A stretch of DNA of 64,000 bases from Cytobacillus kochii (GTDB taxonomy: Bacteria > Bacillota > Bacilli > Bacillales > Cytobacillaceae), in contig NZ_JAIVAM010000009.1 in assembly GCF_020171845.1 (NCBI RefSeq), forward strand, positions 124,001 through 188,000. Direction: 5' to 3'. The notes beneath the pieces are model-generated. The model was not told the DNA's origin, made no database searches, and saw nothing but the letters and a program-made list of their open reading frames with translations. The translations under genes and the position numbers were made by a program. Shown piece by piece: positions 1 through 9,805 of the stretch. Position 1 is the first letter of the stretch, and each line of letters opens with the position of its first letter.

Positions 1-837
1 GGTGAATTGGATTGGGCAGGTTCTCCAACAGGAGCTCTTCCAACAGATGCAATGCAAGCACTTAAAGATGATGGTAGATTAGAAACACAAGCAATTGCTG
101 GTGTTTATAACTACAAATTCAATACTACAGTTGAACCATTAGATAATGCAAATATTAGAAAAGCTTTAACTCACGCAATTAATCGTGAATCAATTATTAA
201 TAACATTACACAAGGGGAACAACTTCCAGCAATGGCAATCGTTCCACCTACGATGTTCCAAGAAAATGAAGAAGGGTACTTCCCTGATAATGATGTTGAA
301 ACTGCTAAAGAATTCTTAAATAAAGGTCTTGAAGAATTAGGATTAAGCGATGCATCAGAATTACCAGAAATCAAGCTTTCTTATAACACATCTGAAGCAC
401 ATCAAAAGATTGCTCAAGCCGTTCAAGATATGTGGAGTGAAAATCTTGGAATTAATGTAACTCTAGATAATGCTGAGTGGAATGTTTTCCTTGATAGTGT
501 AAATAGTGGAGACTTCCAAATTGCTCGTATGGGTTGGTTAGGTGACTTCAATGACGCCATGAACTTCTTGGAAATGTACAAAGATGCTGACGGTGGAAAT
601 AACAACACTGGTTGGGAAGATCCTGAATTCCAAAAATTACTTGAACAATCACAAACTGAAACAGATGCTGAAAAGCGTCAACAAATGTTAAAAGATGCAG
701 AAGCTATCTTTATGGATGCGATGCCAGTAGCACCAATTTACTTCTACACAAACAACTGGGTTAAAGATGAAAACTTAAAAGATGTATTTGTATCTGGTTT
801 AGGTGATGTTCAATATAAATGGGCTCACTTTGAATAA
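1..837 (+). CDS. oppA: Oligopeptide ABC transporter substrate-binding protein OppA, C-terminal part
   Basis: The reading frame is open from base 1, so the gene begins upstream and only its last 278 codons are present. The sequence has the typical lobe of cluster C (SBP_bac_5) peptide-binding proteins: an asparagine-rich stretch leading to a 'RKALTHAINRESI' type helix, then a hinge region, and a C-terminal segment ending near 'YKWAHFE'. Lipid-anchored OppA captures extracellular oligopeptides and delivers them to OppBC. The oppB, oppC, oppD and oppF genes follow on the same strand, and the oppA-to-oppF order equals the B. subtilis opp (spo0K) operon. The gap of about 165 bp before oppB is larger than the gaps between the other genes, a common place for partial termination after the abundant binding protein. 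The signal peptide and lipobox lie outside the window. Confidence 0.93.
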   Translation, partial: GELDWAGSPTGALPTDAMQALKDDGRLETQAIAGVYNYKFNTTVEPLDNANIRKALTHAINRESIINNITQGEQLPAMAIVPPTMFQENEEGYFPDNDVETAKEFLNKGLEELGLSDASELPEIKLSYNTSEAHQKIAQAVQDMWSENLGINVTLDNAEWNVFLDSVNSGDFQIARMGWLGDFNDAMNFLEMYKDADGGNNNTGWEDPEFQKLLEQSQTETDAEKRQQMLKDAEAIFMDAMPVAPIYFYTNNWVKDENLKDVFVSGLGDVQYKWAHFE

Positions 838-1002
838 TTTGATCTTTTAAATGTAAGGTATATGGGATGAAACTTCCTATATACCTTCGTTCTTGTAATA
901 GGTATTATCCTTCTAATGGTAAAATTGTATTATTTTATCTATTGTGAGAATTGCAGTTGTAGACATACTGACCTCAGTAAAATCAATTGGAGGTGTTGGA
1001 CA

Positions 1003-1935
1003 ATGACGAAATATATAGGAAAACGTCTGTTATATATGATAATTTCATTATGGCTAATTGTAACGGCAACATTTTTCCTTATGCGCATTGCACCTGGAAA
1101 CCCGTTTGCTTCAGAAAAGAAACTACCACCAGAAATTGAAGCGAATTTACAAGCACATTATGGCTTAGATCAGCCATGGTATCAACAATATTTTGATTAT
1201 CTAATCAATGTAGTTACATGGGATTTTGGCCCATCTTTTAAATACAAAAGTCAAACAGTTAATGATTTGATCACAGAAGGATTCCCTGTATCTTTTGTAT
1301 TAGGCTTTCAAGCAATACTAATTGCCGTTGCCTTTGGTGTTTTATTTGGTGTTATCGCTGCTTTAAGACAAAATAAATGGCAAGATTATTCAACAATGGC
1401 TGTTGCTGTTTTAGGGATATCAGTGCCATCATTCATAATGGCAACATTTTTACAATATTTCTTAGCAATAAAACTGCAAATATTCCCTGTAGCTCGTTGG
1501 GAATCATTTATGCACACCATTTTGCCTGCTATTGCACTTGCAGCGGGACCGATGGCATATATCGCAAGACTCACACGATCTAGTATGATTGAAGTATTAG
1601 CAAATGATTATATTAAAACTGCTAAAGCAAAAGGCTTGAGCGGTGGTGTAATTACAGTTAAGCACGCAATGAGAAATGCTCTTCTTCCGGTAGTTACTTA
1701 TTTAGGCCCATTAACCGCGGGTGTTTTAACAGGTAGCTTTGTTATCGAGAAGATTTTCGGTATTCCAGGGTTAGGTTTCCACTTCGTAACAAGTATTACA
1801 AATCGTGATTATACAGTAATAATGGGTGTGACAGTGTTTTATAGTATTCTTTTACTATTAGCTATTCTCCTAGTGGATATTGCGTATGGAATCATCGACC
1901 CAAGGATTAAACTAGCTGGGAAGAAAGGAGAATAA
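1003..1935 (+). CDS. oppB: Oligopeptide ABC transporter permease OppB
   Basis: A 310-residue integral membrane permease. An in-frame upstream extension to 916 exists, but the ATG at 1003 is preceded by a good GGAGGTGT ribosome site and gives the canonical N-terminus ([12 protein letters not shown]), so I chose it. The N-terminal transmembrane helix is followed by the family 'MRIAPGNPF' loop, then five further helices. The EAA cytoplasmic loop that contacts the ATPases is at about residues 197-215 ([12 protein letters not shown]). It pairs with OppC to form the peptide channel. It lies 6 bp upstream of oppC, so the two are translated as one operon. Confidence 0.95.
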   Translation: MTKYIGKRLLYMIISLWLIVTATFFLMRIAPGNPFASEKKLPPEIEANLQAHYGLDQPWYQQYFDYLINVVTWDFGPSFKYKSQTVNDLITEGFPVSFVLGFQAILIAVAFGVLFGVIAALRQNKWQDYSTMAVAVLGISVPSFIMATFLQYFLAIKLQIFPVARWESFMHTILPAIALAAGPMAYIARLTRSSMIEVLANDYIKTAKAKGLSGGVITVKHAMRNALLPVVTYLGPLTAGVLTGSFVIEKIFGIPGLGFHFVTSITNRDYTVIMGVTVFYSILLLLAILLVDIAYGIIDPRIKLAGKKGE

Positions 1936-1941
1936 TCAATC

Positions 1942-2856
1942 ATGCAAAGTGCGAATGATAAATTCAAAGTTGTCGGCACACAATTAGATGATGCTGAAAA
2001 GATTTCGAAGCCAAGTCTTTCATTTTGGAAAGATGTCTTCATTAGATTCCGAAAAAATAAGCTTGCTATGTTTGGTATAGTCCTACTTATTATTCTCATC
2101 TTCATGGCAATCTTTGGACCATATATGACAGAATATGACTACAAGTCAAATGATTTAACAAATAAGAATCAGCCACCTTCTGCTGAGCATTGGTTCGGTA
2201 CCGATGATCTTGGACGAGATATGTTTGCTCGTACGTGGGAAGGTGCTAGAATTTCCATCTTTATCGGTGTTGCAGCTGCGTTAATCGATTTATTTATTGG
2301 TGTTGCCTGGGGCGGAATCGCCGGATACAAAGGTGGTAGAACCGATGAAATAATGATGCGTGGTGCCGATGTTTTATCAGGTATTCCTTACTTGTTATTA
2401 GTTATCTTATTAATGGTTGTACTTGGCCAAAGTTTAAGTACGATGATTATCGCTATGACAATAACCGGATGGATAAATATGTCCCGGATTGTTCGAGGGC
2501 AAGTACTTAGCTTAAAGAATCAAGAATTTGTTCTTGCTTCTAAAACCTTAGGTGCAAATACAACAAGAATTATGGGTAAACATTTAATTCCAAACTCAAT
2601 GGGTCCAATTTTAGTTACAATGACATTAACAATTCCTTCTGCAATCTTTACAGAAGCTTATCTTGGATTCCTAGGATTAGGTTTAACACCGCCTCTAGCG
2701 AGTTGGGGTACAATGGCCAATGATGGTTTACCAGCGTTAAGATATTACCCATGGCGATTATTCTTCCCTGCGATCTTTATTTGTTTAACCATTTTTGCAT
2801 TCAATGTAGTCGGTGATGGTCTACGTGACGCACTCGACCCAAGAAGCCGTAAATAA
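1942..2856 (+). CDS. oppC: Oligopeptide ABC transporter permease OppC
   Basis: 304 residues. A cytoplasmic N-terminus of about 30 residues (SFWKDVFIRFRKNKLA) leads into the first membrane helix. It is followed by the OppC-type periplasmic-side motif 'HWFGTDDLGRDMF', characteristic of DppC/OppC permeases, and the EAA loop near residues 190-210 (FVLASKTLGAN). It forms the second half of the transmembrane channel with OppB. It starts 6 bp after the oppB stop with a GGAG site overlapping the end of oppB, and is followed 11 bp later by oppD. Length is normal for the family and no defect is visible. Confidence 0.95.
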   Translation: MQSANDKFKVVGTQLDDAEKISKPSLSFWKDVFIRFRKNKLAMFGIVLLIILIFMAIFGPYMTEYDYKSNDLTNKNQPPSAEHWFGTDDLGRDMFARTWEGARISIFIGVAAALIDLFIGVAWGGIAGYKGGRTDEIMMRGADVLSGIPYLLLVILLMVVLGQSLSTMIIAMTITGWINMSRIVRGQVLSLKNQEFVLASKTLGANTTRIMGKHLIPNSMGPILVTMTLTIPSAIFTEAYLGFLGLGLTPPLASWGTMANDGLPALRYYPWRLFFPAIFICLTIFAFNVVGDGLRDALDPRSRK

Positions 2857-2867
2857 GGAGTGAGAAC

Positions 2868-3935
2868 ATGGAAAAAATTCTCGAAGTAAAAGATCTAAAA
2901 GTCTCATTCCAAACTTATGGAGGGACGGTACAAGCTGTTCGTGGTGTTAGCTTTGACCTTCATAAAGGTGAGACATTAGCTATTGTTGGTGAATCAGGTT
3001 CAGGTAAAAGTGTTACTTCACAAACACTTATGAAACTAATTCCAATGCCTCCAGGACAAATTACTGGTGGAGAAATTCTTTTCTATGGTGATGATATTGT
3101 ACCTAAATCAGAAAAAGAAATGGAAAACATACGCGGTAAAGATATTAGTATGATCTTCCAGGATCCAATGACTTCATTAAACCCAACAATGAAAGTTGGT
3201 AATCAAATCATCGAAGGTTTGATTAAGCACCAAGGCTTATCTAAAGCAGATGCCAAAAAACGTGCAATAAAATTATTAGAGCTAGTTGGTATTCCAATGC
3301 CTGATAAACGAGTGAATCAATATCCGCATGAATTCTCAGGTGGTATGAGACAGCGCGCAATGATAGCTATAGCTTTGGCTACAAACCCTAAATTATTGAT
3401 TGCTGATGAACCTACAACCGCTCTTGATGTAACTATTCAAGCTCAAATTTTAGAGTTAATGAAAGAGTTACAAGCGAAAATGGATACTTCTATTATCTTT
3501 ATCACTCATGATCTAGGCGTTGTTGCCAATGTGGCAGACCGTGTAGCTGTTATGTATGCTGGTCAGATCGTTGAAATAGGCACAGTAGATGAAATCTTTT
3601 ATGATCCGAAGCACCCTTATACTTGGGGACTACTTGCTTCTATGCCAAGTGTCGATAATGATACAAAAGATGAATTAGCTGCGATTCCTGGTACGCCACC
3701 AGACTTAACAAATCCGCCAATTGGTGATGCATTTGCTGCAAGGAACAAATATGCATTAGCCATTGATTACGAGGAAGAACCACCAATGTTTCAAATTTCT
3801 GAAACACATTTTGCGAAAACTTGGTTGTTACACCCTGATGCACCTCATGTTGAACCACCTGCAGCGGTGAAGTTGCGTCAACGTCAAATGTCCTCCAATT
3901 TTGATAAACCAGTAATTGTGAAGGAGGGTATTTAA
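2868..3935 (+). CDS. oppD: Oligopeptide ABC transporter ATP-binding protein OppD
   Basis: 355 residues. The Walker A motif GESGSGKS lies at about residues 41-48, the ABC signature FSGGMRQR near residue 156 and Walker B LLIADEPTTALD near 176-187, followed by the H-loop 'FITHDLGVVAN'. The C-terminal oligopeptide/dipeptide extension (PGTPPDLTNPP) typical of OppD/DppD is present. It hydrolyses ATP in a heterodimer with OppF to drive peptide import. It lies between oppC and oppF with a 3-bp gap to oppF. Sequence after about residue 300 is more variable, as usual in this family. Confidence 0.95.
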   Translation: MEKILEVKDLKVSFQTYGGTVQAVRGVSFDLHKGETLAIVGESGSGKSVTSQTLMKLIPMPPGQITGGEILFYGDDIVPKSEKEMENIRGKDISMIFQDPMTSLNPTMKVGNQIIEGLIKHQGLSKADAKKRAIKLLELVGIPMPDKRVNQYPHEFSGGMRQRAMIAIALATNPKLLIADEPTTALDVTIQAQILELMKELQAKMDTSIIFITHDLGVVANVADRVAVMYAGQIVEIGTVDEIFYDPKHPYTWGLLASMPSVDNDTKDELAAIPGTPPDLTNPPIGDAFAARNKYALAIDYEEEPPMFQISETHFAKTWLLHPDAPHVEPPAAVKLRQRQMSSNFDKPVIVKEGI

Positions 3936-3938
3936 GTT

Positions 3939-4874
3939 ATGACAGAGAAATTACTTGAAATAAAAAATCTAAAACAACATTTTAATGTTGGTAAATCGAA
4001 TATGGTTAAAGCGGTTGATGGCATTACCTTTGATATTTACAAAGGTGAAACCCTTGGTCTAGTTGGTGAGTCAGGTTGTGGGAAATCAACGACCGGTAGA
4101 ACAATTATACGCTTGTATAATGCCACTGATGGACAAGTTTTATTTAATGGTGAAAATGTTCATGGTAAAAAGTCAACCAATCAACTAAAAGCATTTAACC
4201 GTAAAATGCAGATGATTTTCCAAGACCCTTATGCATCCTTAAATCCTCGTATGACAGTTGCGGATATCATTGCTGAAGGTATTGATATTCATGGGCTTGC
4301 AAAGTCGAAAAAAGAGCGTATGGAACGCGTCTATGAGTTACTTGAAACAGTAGGCTTAAATAAAGAGCATGCTAACCGTTATCCACATGAGTTCTCTGGT
4401 GGACAAAGACAGCGTATCGGTATTGCTAGAGCGCTGGCTGTTGAACCTGAATTCATTATTGCTGATGAACCGATTTCTGCTCTTGACGTATCTATTCAGG
4501 CACAAGTTGTTAACCTAATGAAAAAACTTCAGCGTGAAAAAGGGTTAACTTACTTATTCATTGCTCATGATTTGTCAATGGTTAAGTATATTAGTGATAG
4601 AATTGGTGTAATGTACTTTGGTAAGCTAGTTGAACTTGCCACTGCGGAAGAGTTGTATAGCAATCCTATGCACCCTTATACACAATCATTATTATCTGCT
4701 ATTCCTTTACCTGATCCAGAGTCAGAAAGAACACGTCAACGAAAAACATATGACCCAGCTGTTCATCAATATAGTGCTGATGAGAAGGTTGAAATGCGTG
4801 AAGTTCGTCCTAATCACTTTGTTTTCTGTTCTGAAAAAGAATTTGCACAATACCAAAAAGAACATAAAAGTTAA
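3939..4874 (+). CDS. oppF: Oligopeptide ABC transporter ATP-binding protein OppF
   Basis: 311 residues. Walker A GESGCGKST is at about 44-52, signature FSGGQRQRIGIARAL near 152, Walker B FIIADEPISALD near 172, and the C-terminal oligo/dipeptide-transporter extension with 'NPMHPYTQSLLSAIP'. It is the partner ATPase of OppD. It is the last gene of the operon, followed within 10 bp by an intrinsic terminator. In B. subtilis this importer brings in signalling peptides (Phr) used in competence and sporulation control; that role here is inferred from orthology and from the neighbouring competence genes mecA and coiA. Confidence 0.95.
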   Translation: MTEKLLEIKNLKQHFNVGKSNMVKAVDGITFDIYKGETLGLVGESGCGKSTTGRTIIRLYNATDGQVLFNGENVHGKKSTNQLKAFNRKMQMIFQDPYASLNPRMTVADIIAEGIDIHGLAKSKKERMERVYELLETVGLNKEHANRYPHEFSGGQRQRIGIARALAVEPEFIIADEPISALDVSIQAQVVNLMKKLQREKGLTYLFIAHDLSMVKYISDRIGVMYFGKLVELATAEELYSNPMHPYTQSLLSAIPLPDPESERTRQRKTYDPAVHQYSADEKVEMREVRPNHFVFCSEKEFAQYQKEHKS

Positions 4875-4880
4875 CTTAAA

Positions 4881-4908
4881 AGCGATCTCTTATTGAGGTC
4901 GTTTTTTC
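4881..4908 (+). terminator. Intrinsic terminator of opp operon
   Basis: A GCGATCTC/GAGGTCGT stem (with G-T pairs) and a short loop are followed by a run of six T, immediately downstream of oppF. Confidence 0.8.
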
Positions 4909-5176
4909 GTTGATTAAATTTGCTTAAGACCTGCCTCCATCCTAAAGATTTATTTTCGAAACAAATATTCAGTTAGGAAAAATATGAATATTAGGAATAT
5001 GTTTAGTGCTTTCAATCACTAAAATGTATGAATATAGTATACAATAGTTTGTATGAAATTACTATCGCAAAAATTAAAATATTTCTCATTATTACTATTT
5101 TCTTTTGCATTGTGTTTAACTTCTAGTAGAATAGGAGATAAGAAAAAGAAAATAAATGGATGAGGAGGGAAAAATA

Positions 5177-6370
5177 GTGAGGTCGATTAAAGTTGCTTTT
5201 TTCTTACTTTTATTAAGTGTAGTCCCACAATTAGACCATGCGAATGCTGAACAACAAAGTTATCAGCTTCATGCACAGAAAGAATATGCTGGCTTTTTAA
5301 TGGAATTACCTGAACAAATGAAACGGTTTACATACGATTCAGGCTACGACTTTACCTACCCAGACGCTATTAGAGGTATTTATGTTACTGGTCCATCAGC
5401 AGGAGGAGCAAATTTTGAACGGTTATCTAATTTTGTTGATAAGACAGAATTAAATTCGATGGTTATTGATATTAAAGATGATTGGGGAAACCTTACATAC
5501 CAACCGGAAGATGATAGTAAATATAAGGATATTGTCGAACCTTATATAAAAGATACGAAAGAGATGTTAACGACATTAGAAGAAAAAGAGATTTACCCTA
5601 TTGCGAGGGTCGTTGTTTTTAAGGATTCAACACTAGCCAAGTTAAAGCCTGAATGGTCGTATAAAGAAGGAAATAAAGTATGGACAAACGGAAGAGGAGA
5701 AGCCTTTGTTAATCCGTTTATGGAAGAAGTGTGGCAATATAATGTAGATATTGCCATAGAAGCAGCTAAAATGGGATTCCAGGAAATTCAATTTGATTAT
5801 GTTCGATTCCCTGAAGGATTTGAGCATATGGCTGATTCATTGAAGTATAGTAAAGGAAAGTATACGAACGGTAAAGATGATGTTCAGCTGAGAGTAGATG
5901 CTGTTACAGACTTCGTTAAGTTTGCGAAAGAACAGTTAGAGCCTTATGGTGTCAAAGTATCTGTTGATATTTTTGGTTATACGGCTACTTTACCAGAGGC
6001 ACCTGGGATTGGACAGAACTTCTCAAAAATCTCAGAACATGTGGATGTCATATCTTCAATGATCTATCCAAGCCACTGGGGGCCATACTTTGGGATTCAA
6101 AAACCAGATTTAGAACCTTACAAGCTTATTAAAGAGTATGCAAAGGTAGAGAATGCCAAACGGGAGGAACTAGCTTCTCCGCCTATTTCTAGACCTTGGC
6201 TACAGGATTTTACTGCATCTTATTTAGGTACCGGTAATTACAAGCCTTATGGTAAGCAAGAAATAGAGGATCAAATTAGGGCTCTGAATGAGGAAGGAAT
6301 TGACGAATTCTTATTATGGAATGCCGGCAATCATTATACGGAAAATGTTGATTATACCCCATTAAATTAA
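5177..6370 (+). CDS. Secreted putative glycoside hydrolase, DUF4015 family
   Basis: 397 residues from the GTG at 5177, which has a strong GAGGAGG site 7 bp upstream and yields a clean signal peptide (MRSIKVAFFLLLLSVVPQL, probable cleavage after 'ANA'). An ATG at 5156 overlaps that ribosome site and is rejected. The body has motifs I associate with the DUF4015 TIM-barrel family: 'RGIYVTGPSAGG' at the start of the fold, 'MVIDIKDDWG', and 'IQFDYVRFPEG' near residues 203-213, whose acidic residues are candidates for catalysis. It is probably exported and acts on a cell-wall or extracellular polysaccharide; the substrate is unknown. It stands alone between opp and yjbC, replacing yjbB of B. subtilis, with its own terminator. 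Confidence 0.85.
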   Translation: MRSIKVAFFLLLLSVVPQLDHANAEQQSYQLHAQKEYAGFLMELPEQMKRFTYDSGYDFTYPDAIRGIYVTGPSAGGANFERLSNFVDKTELNSMVIDIKDDWGNLTYQPEDDSKYKDIVEPYIKDTKEMLTTLEEKEIYPIARVVVFKDSTLAKLKPEWSYKEGNKVWTNGRGEAFVNPFMEEVWQYNVDIAIEAAKMGFQEIQFDYVRFPEGFEHMADSLKYSKGKYTNGKDDVQLRVDAVTDFVKFAKEQLEPYGVKVSVDIFGYTATLPEAPGIGQNFSKISEHVDVISSMIYPSHWGPYFGIQKPDLEPYKLIKEYAKVENAKREELASPPISRPWLQDFTASYLGTGNYKPYGKQEIEDQIRALNEEGIDEFLLWNAGNHYTENVDYTPLN

Positions 6371-6374
6371 AAAG

Positions 6375-6412
6375 AAGCAGCTGATATGATGTTTATCAGC
6401 TGCTTATTATTT
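6375..6412 (+). terminator. Intrinsic terminator
   Basis: A perfect 12-bp stem (AAGCAGCTGATA/TATCAGCTGCTT) with a 7-nt loop is followed by a T-rich tail, 4 bp after the DUF4015 gene stop. Confidence 0.85.
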
Positions 6413-6455
6413 GACACTTATTGTGTATGCGTTATCATAGTATATAGGATGAGGA

Positions 6456-6641
6456 TTATTTCTTCTTTCCGCCCACGTTTTTCCATCCGGTTTGCATAAA
6501 TGCAGATTGGTCTACGAATTCGGATTTTTTCTTGCCGCCAAAAAATTTTATTCCCAAGCTGTTTATTAGTACACCTAAAAGGGAAGTTAAACTGAGTATG
6601 AGCAATGAAACGATAATCAAGTCTGAAAAGTAACCAATCAT
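6456..6641 (-). CDS. Small single-pass membrane protein, unknown function
   Basis: 61 residues on the minus strand. The ATG is preceded by a good GGAGGT ribosome site at the expected distance. The N-terminal half is a hydrophobic helix (about residues 6-35, leucine/isoleucine/serine rich). The C-terminal half is polar, contains GGKKK twice (near residue 35 and at the very end) and 'SEFVDQSAFMQTGW'. The positive C-terminus suggests an N-out, C-in single-span protein. I do not recognise the family. The good ribosome site and the membrane profile make it a probable real gene. Confidence 0.6.
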   Translation of the reverse strand: MIGYFSDLIIVSLLILSLTSLLGVLINSLGIKFFGGKKKSEFVDQSAFMQTGWKNVGGKKK

Positions 6642-6882
6642 TGATAAACCTCCAATTTTCTTTTCGGAAAATTCAAGTTATTCTGATGATGTTCTATTTC
6701 TAATAATAAAGCATTTATTAAAGAATGAAAAGAATGAAAATCACAAATACTTTGATAGAGCGTAACAACTTAGTTTATTTATACGTGAATGATGACTTAT
6801 TTATACGATTTTCTTATACAAGAAGAGAAAGCTGGAAGTTTATCACGACTGGAAATATTTAAATAACAAAGGGGTTTGGTCC

Positions 6883-7458
6883 ATGCATTGGTATGAAAAA
6901 TTGAATCAGTATTTTCCTGTAGAAGAGATGAAGTCAAAAGAGCATATGGAAACACTTTTGAAAGAGAGACCTGATATTTATCATAAAGATGAGGGTCCAA
7001 TGCATGTGTTAATGTATGTTGAACTTGAAACTTTTGTCTTTATCGACTACTTATTTGTGTCGAAAGATTCAAGAGGACAAGGTTTAGGACATAAGTTAAT
7101 TGATCAATTAAAGGAAAAAGGCAAACCGATTATACTAGAAGTTGAACCTGTTGATTATGAAGATACTGATACAGAGAAACGCTTGAAATTTTATAAAAGA
7201 GAAGGCTTTGAGCACGCTCAATCTATAGGTTACCGTCGTCGATCTCTTGCAACAAATGAAGTGAATGCAATGGAAATTTTATTCTGGGCACCTAATAACG
7301 AAACGGAAGAAATGATTTTTGATGCAATGATTAAAACCTATGAATTGATTCATACTTACAAAGATACTCAATTCTATGGTGCATCTTATCAACCAGTAGA
7401 TGAAGTCCTTACTTTTTCTGAGAATGACAATAATAATGATCTTTTAAAAGATATTTAA
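6883..7458 (+). CDS. yjbC: GNAT-family acetyltransferase YjbC
   Basis: 191 residues. The N-terminal half carries a GNAT core with the acetyl-CoA loop 'SKDSRGQGLGHKL' around residues 60-72 and the following helix 'KFYKREGFEHAQSIGYRR'. The C-terminal tail is acidic and asparagine-rich. Length and position just upstream of spx match B. subtilis YjbC, a putative acetyltransferase co-located with and partly co-transcribed with spx. The substrate is not known. A strong hairpin follows the stop, so most transcription into spx probably starts from promoters in the intergenic region. Confidence 0.88.
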   Translation: MHWYEKLNQYFPVEEMKSKEHMETLLKERPDIYHKDEGPMHVLMYVELETFVFIDYLFVSKDSRGQGLGHKLIDQLKEKGKPIILEVEPVDYEDTDTEKRLKFYKREGFEHAQSIGYRRRSLATNEVNAMEILFWAPNNETEEMIFDAMIKTYELIHTYKDTQFYGASYQPVDEVLTFSENDNNNDLLKDI

Positions 7459-7463
7459 TCCCT

Positions 7464-7502
7464 AGAAATCCCGAACAATCTCGATGTTCGGGATTTCTTT
7501 AT
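7464..7502 (+). terminator. Intrinsic terminator after yjbC
   Basis: A perfect 14-bp stem (AGAAATCCCGAACA/TGTTCGGGATTTCT) with a 7-nt loop and a T-rich tail, directly after the yjbC stop. Confidence 0.88.
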
Positions 7503-8012
7503 AGAAAGAATGGCTCAACATCATTTTCTTATAAAGTTCTTTTCATTTAAAGTCGATTATTGAGAAAGTAAATGTTTATTCTTAAAAAAAAAGGGTAAAT
7601 GTCTATCATAGTTATATAAGTTAAATAGTAACAGATTTCATTATTCTATAATTGAACAGTTTGTGAACAAATAAAAAAATCAATATTTCATGAAACCTTT
7701 CTTAAATGAAAACGTCTTATATTATAGATTCACTAAGGCAGAAGTTAATTGTTTAATTGGCATTAAAGTGTATGAAGAATAGAAAAATATATATCATCTG
7801 TTCCACAGATGGTGTATAATGAAGTGGAACAGCTTATTTAAATTAATTATAAATTACAACATTAGTTACAGCCTAGTGGATTATTCTCAATGAGAAAGTA
7901 AGCCTGTTCATTGAAAATGGAAACAAGTGTAACAATCAGTAAGAATAGCATAATTAAACAATTACGGCGAATAAAATATACTTTAAATTTCTAAGGAGTG
8001 TGAAATTGTAAA
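7503..8012 (+). other. Long AT-rich spx leader and promoter region, no gene seen
   Basis: About 510 bp without a credible reading frame. In B. subtilis spx is driven by several promoters with PerR, YodB and sigma-M inputs; the length here would accommodate that, but I could not assign any promoter box with confidence. The spx start codon has an AAGGAG site 14 nt upstream, longer spacing than usual. Confidence 0.5.
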
Positions 8013-8408
8013 ATGGTCACATTATACACTTCACCAAGTTGTACATCATGTAGAAAAGCAAAAGCATGGTTAGAGGCAAACGATATTGCATACAAAGAAA
8101 GAAATATTTTCTCAGAACCTTTAGCGATTGATGAAATTAAAGAAATCCTTCGTATGACAGAAGATGGAACAGATGAGATTATTTCTACACGTTCTAAAAC
8201 ATTCCAAAAGTTGGATGTTAATCTTGAAACGATGCCTTTACAGGATTTATTTGAATTGATAAGAGATAATCCTGGTTTATTAAGAAGACCGATTATCTTA
8301 GATGAGAAAAGATTACAAGTAGGTTATAATGAAGATGAAATTCGACGCTTCCTTCCTAGGAAGGTTCGTACGTATCATCTACGTGAGGCTCAAAAGTTGG
8401 TTAACTAA
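8013..8408 (+). CDS. spx: Redox-responsive transcription regulator Spx
   Basis: 131 residues, the exact length of B. subtilis Spx. The ArsC-like fold begins [13 protein letters not shown] with the CxxC redox switch at C10 and C13. The C-terminal part has '[16 protein letters not shown]' with the conserved RPI cis-proline region and ends in a short basic tail. Spx binds the alpha subunit C-terminal domain of RNA polymerase and activates thiol-stress genes when its cysteines oxidise; ClpXP degrades it with the adaptor SpxH, encoded in this window at 14821-15693. The ribosome site AAGGAG lies unusually far (14 nt) from the ATG. A terminator follows. Confidence 0.97.
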   Translation: MVTLYTSPSCTSCRKAKAWLEANDIAYKERNIFSEPLAIDEIKEILRMTEDGTDEIISTRSKTFQKLDVNLETMPLQDLFELIRDNPGLLRRPIILDEKRLQVGYNEDEIRRFLPRKVRTYHLREAQKLVN

Positions 8409-8442
8409 AACCATTCGTACTTCACTAAAGTGTGCTTAAATG

Positions 8443-8485
8443 AAAACGAACAAGTCCTTTTTATACGGATTTGTTCGTTTTTTAG
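8443..8485 (+). terminator. Intrinsic terminator of spx
   Basis: A 15-bp stem (AAAACGAACAAGTCC paired with GGATTTGTTCGTTTT, one G-T pair) and a run of T. Confidence 0.85.
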
Positions 8486-9078
8486 TTTCTATAAAAAGAG
8501 GTTTTGTACATCTTTTGATATAAGAAAAGCGTAGGTTAGGAGATTTGCGCGTTCATCTGCAGAGAAACCAGCAAAGATAGCCGAACCAATTTCTTTAATC
8601 TATTCACTAGACATTTCTGATACATAATAGAGGAAGAACTACATTTTCCCCCATGATATTCGTACTAATTATTTTACTGTTATTCATACCCGATTATTTC
8701 TAAAATCCATAACAGCGTTTTATCACAAATCAGTAGTGAAAAAAGCTTTTCATCAGCCTAAGCTTGTTTCTTGTAGGGGACAGGTTTTTTTGATAAAATA
8801 CAAACACAATAAATATATATTGTATAAACGAATATAGGCATTCATTCGTTTTTTGCCAATTGTATTTTTGGGCATTCCCTTTACAGCATATTTATCATAA
8901 AATATAACAAAAGGTAAAACATAATAGGTATATCTGTTTTTACACGTTATTTTCTCATTATTCTTGCTAGAATGATCACTAAAAGAATAATTTTCTTGAA
9001 ATAGGGTAAATGGTAGTAAAGTAGTACAAATTAGGGGTTATAATCCCTTCACAAAAAGCAAGAAGGGAGAGTTGCTAA
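8486..9078. other. Intergenic region between spx and mecA, no gene seen
   Basis: About 590 bp, very AT-rich, with stops in all frames. B. subtilis has yjbE here; no equivalent is present. The only legible signal is the AAGGGAGA ribosome site at 9062-9069 that serves mecA. Confidence 0.5.
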
Positions 9079-9729
9079 GTGGAAATCGAGAGAATTAATG
9101 AAAACACGGTGAAGTTTTATATCTCGTATATTGATATTGAGGAAAGAGGCTTTGATCGTGATGAAATATGGTACAACCGAGAGAGAAGTGAAGAACTTTT
9201 TTGGGATATGATGGATGAGGTTCACACAGAAGAAGATTTTGTGATGGAAGGTCCATTGTGGATTCAAGTTCAAGCACTTGATAAAGGATTAGAAATCTTA
9301 GTAACGAAGGCGCAGTTATCTAAAGACGGTCAAAAGTTAGAGCTCCCTGTTTCTGATGAAAAAATGAAGGATTTTGCTGTAGATGAAAGAGTAGAAGCAA
9401 TGCTTGATCAATTACAGGAAAATGAAGAAGAGGAAGCGGAAGAAAAATTAGATTTCGTTATTGCCTTTCGAGACTTTGAGGATATCATTTCATTAGCCAA
9501 GCGAGTGGAACTAGGAAATGTTCATACGCAACTGCGTTCATACAAGAATAACTATTATTTAATCGTTGAATTTCCCGAGGAACAATTTGAAGAGGATGAA
9601 ATTGATAATATTCTTAGTATACTACTTGAATATGGGCATGAAACAGATACAACCATTCACGTCATTTCTGAATATGGAAAGGTAATTATCGCTGAAAATG
9701 CTTTAATTGAACTAAAAAAATACTTTTAA
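9079..9729 (+). CDS. mecA: Adaptor protein MecA for ClpC proteolysis
   Basis: 216 residues, starting at GTG with an AAGGGAGA site upstream; the start gives the canonical MEIERINENTVKF. The N-terminal domain (about 1-85) binds substrates such as ComK; an acidic linker (NEEEEAEEKLD near residues 115-125) joins it to the C-terminal domain that activates ClpC and assembles the hexamer. MecA targets ComK to ClpCP and so represses competence; it also modulates Spx-dependent transcription. It lies between spx and the competence gene coiA, as in B. subtilis. Complete, no anomaly. Confidence 0.97.
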   Translation: MEIERINENTVKFYISYIDIEERGFDRDEIWYNRERSEELFWDMMDEVHTEEDFVMEGPLWIQVQALDKGLEILVTKAQLSKDGQKLELPVSDEKMKDFAVDERVEAMLDQLQENEEEEAEEKLDFVIAFRDFEDIISLAKRVELGNVHTQLRSYKNNYYLIVEFPEEQFEEDEIDNILSILLEYGHETDTTIHVISEYGKVIIAENALIELKKYF

Positions 9730-9734
9730 TAAAA

Positions 9735-9768
9735 AAGCCGATTTCGTTAAGAAGTCGGTCTTTTCTTT
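9735..9768 (+). terminator. Intrinsic terminator after mecA
   Basis: GCCGATTT/AAGTCGGT stem followed by TCTTTTCTTTTT, 6 bp after the mecA stop. Confidence 0.75.
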
Positions 9769-9805
9769 TTATGCAGGAATAAAGAACGAGAAGGGAGAAG
9801 TTAGA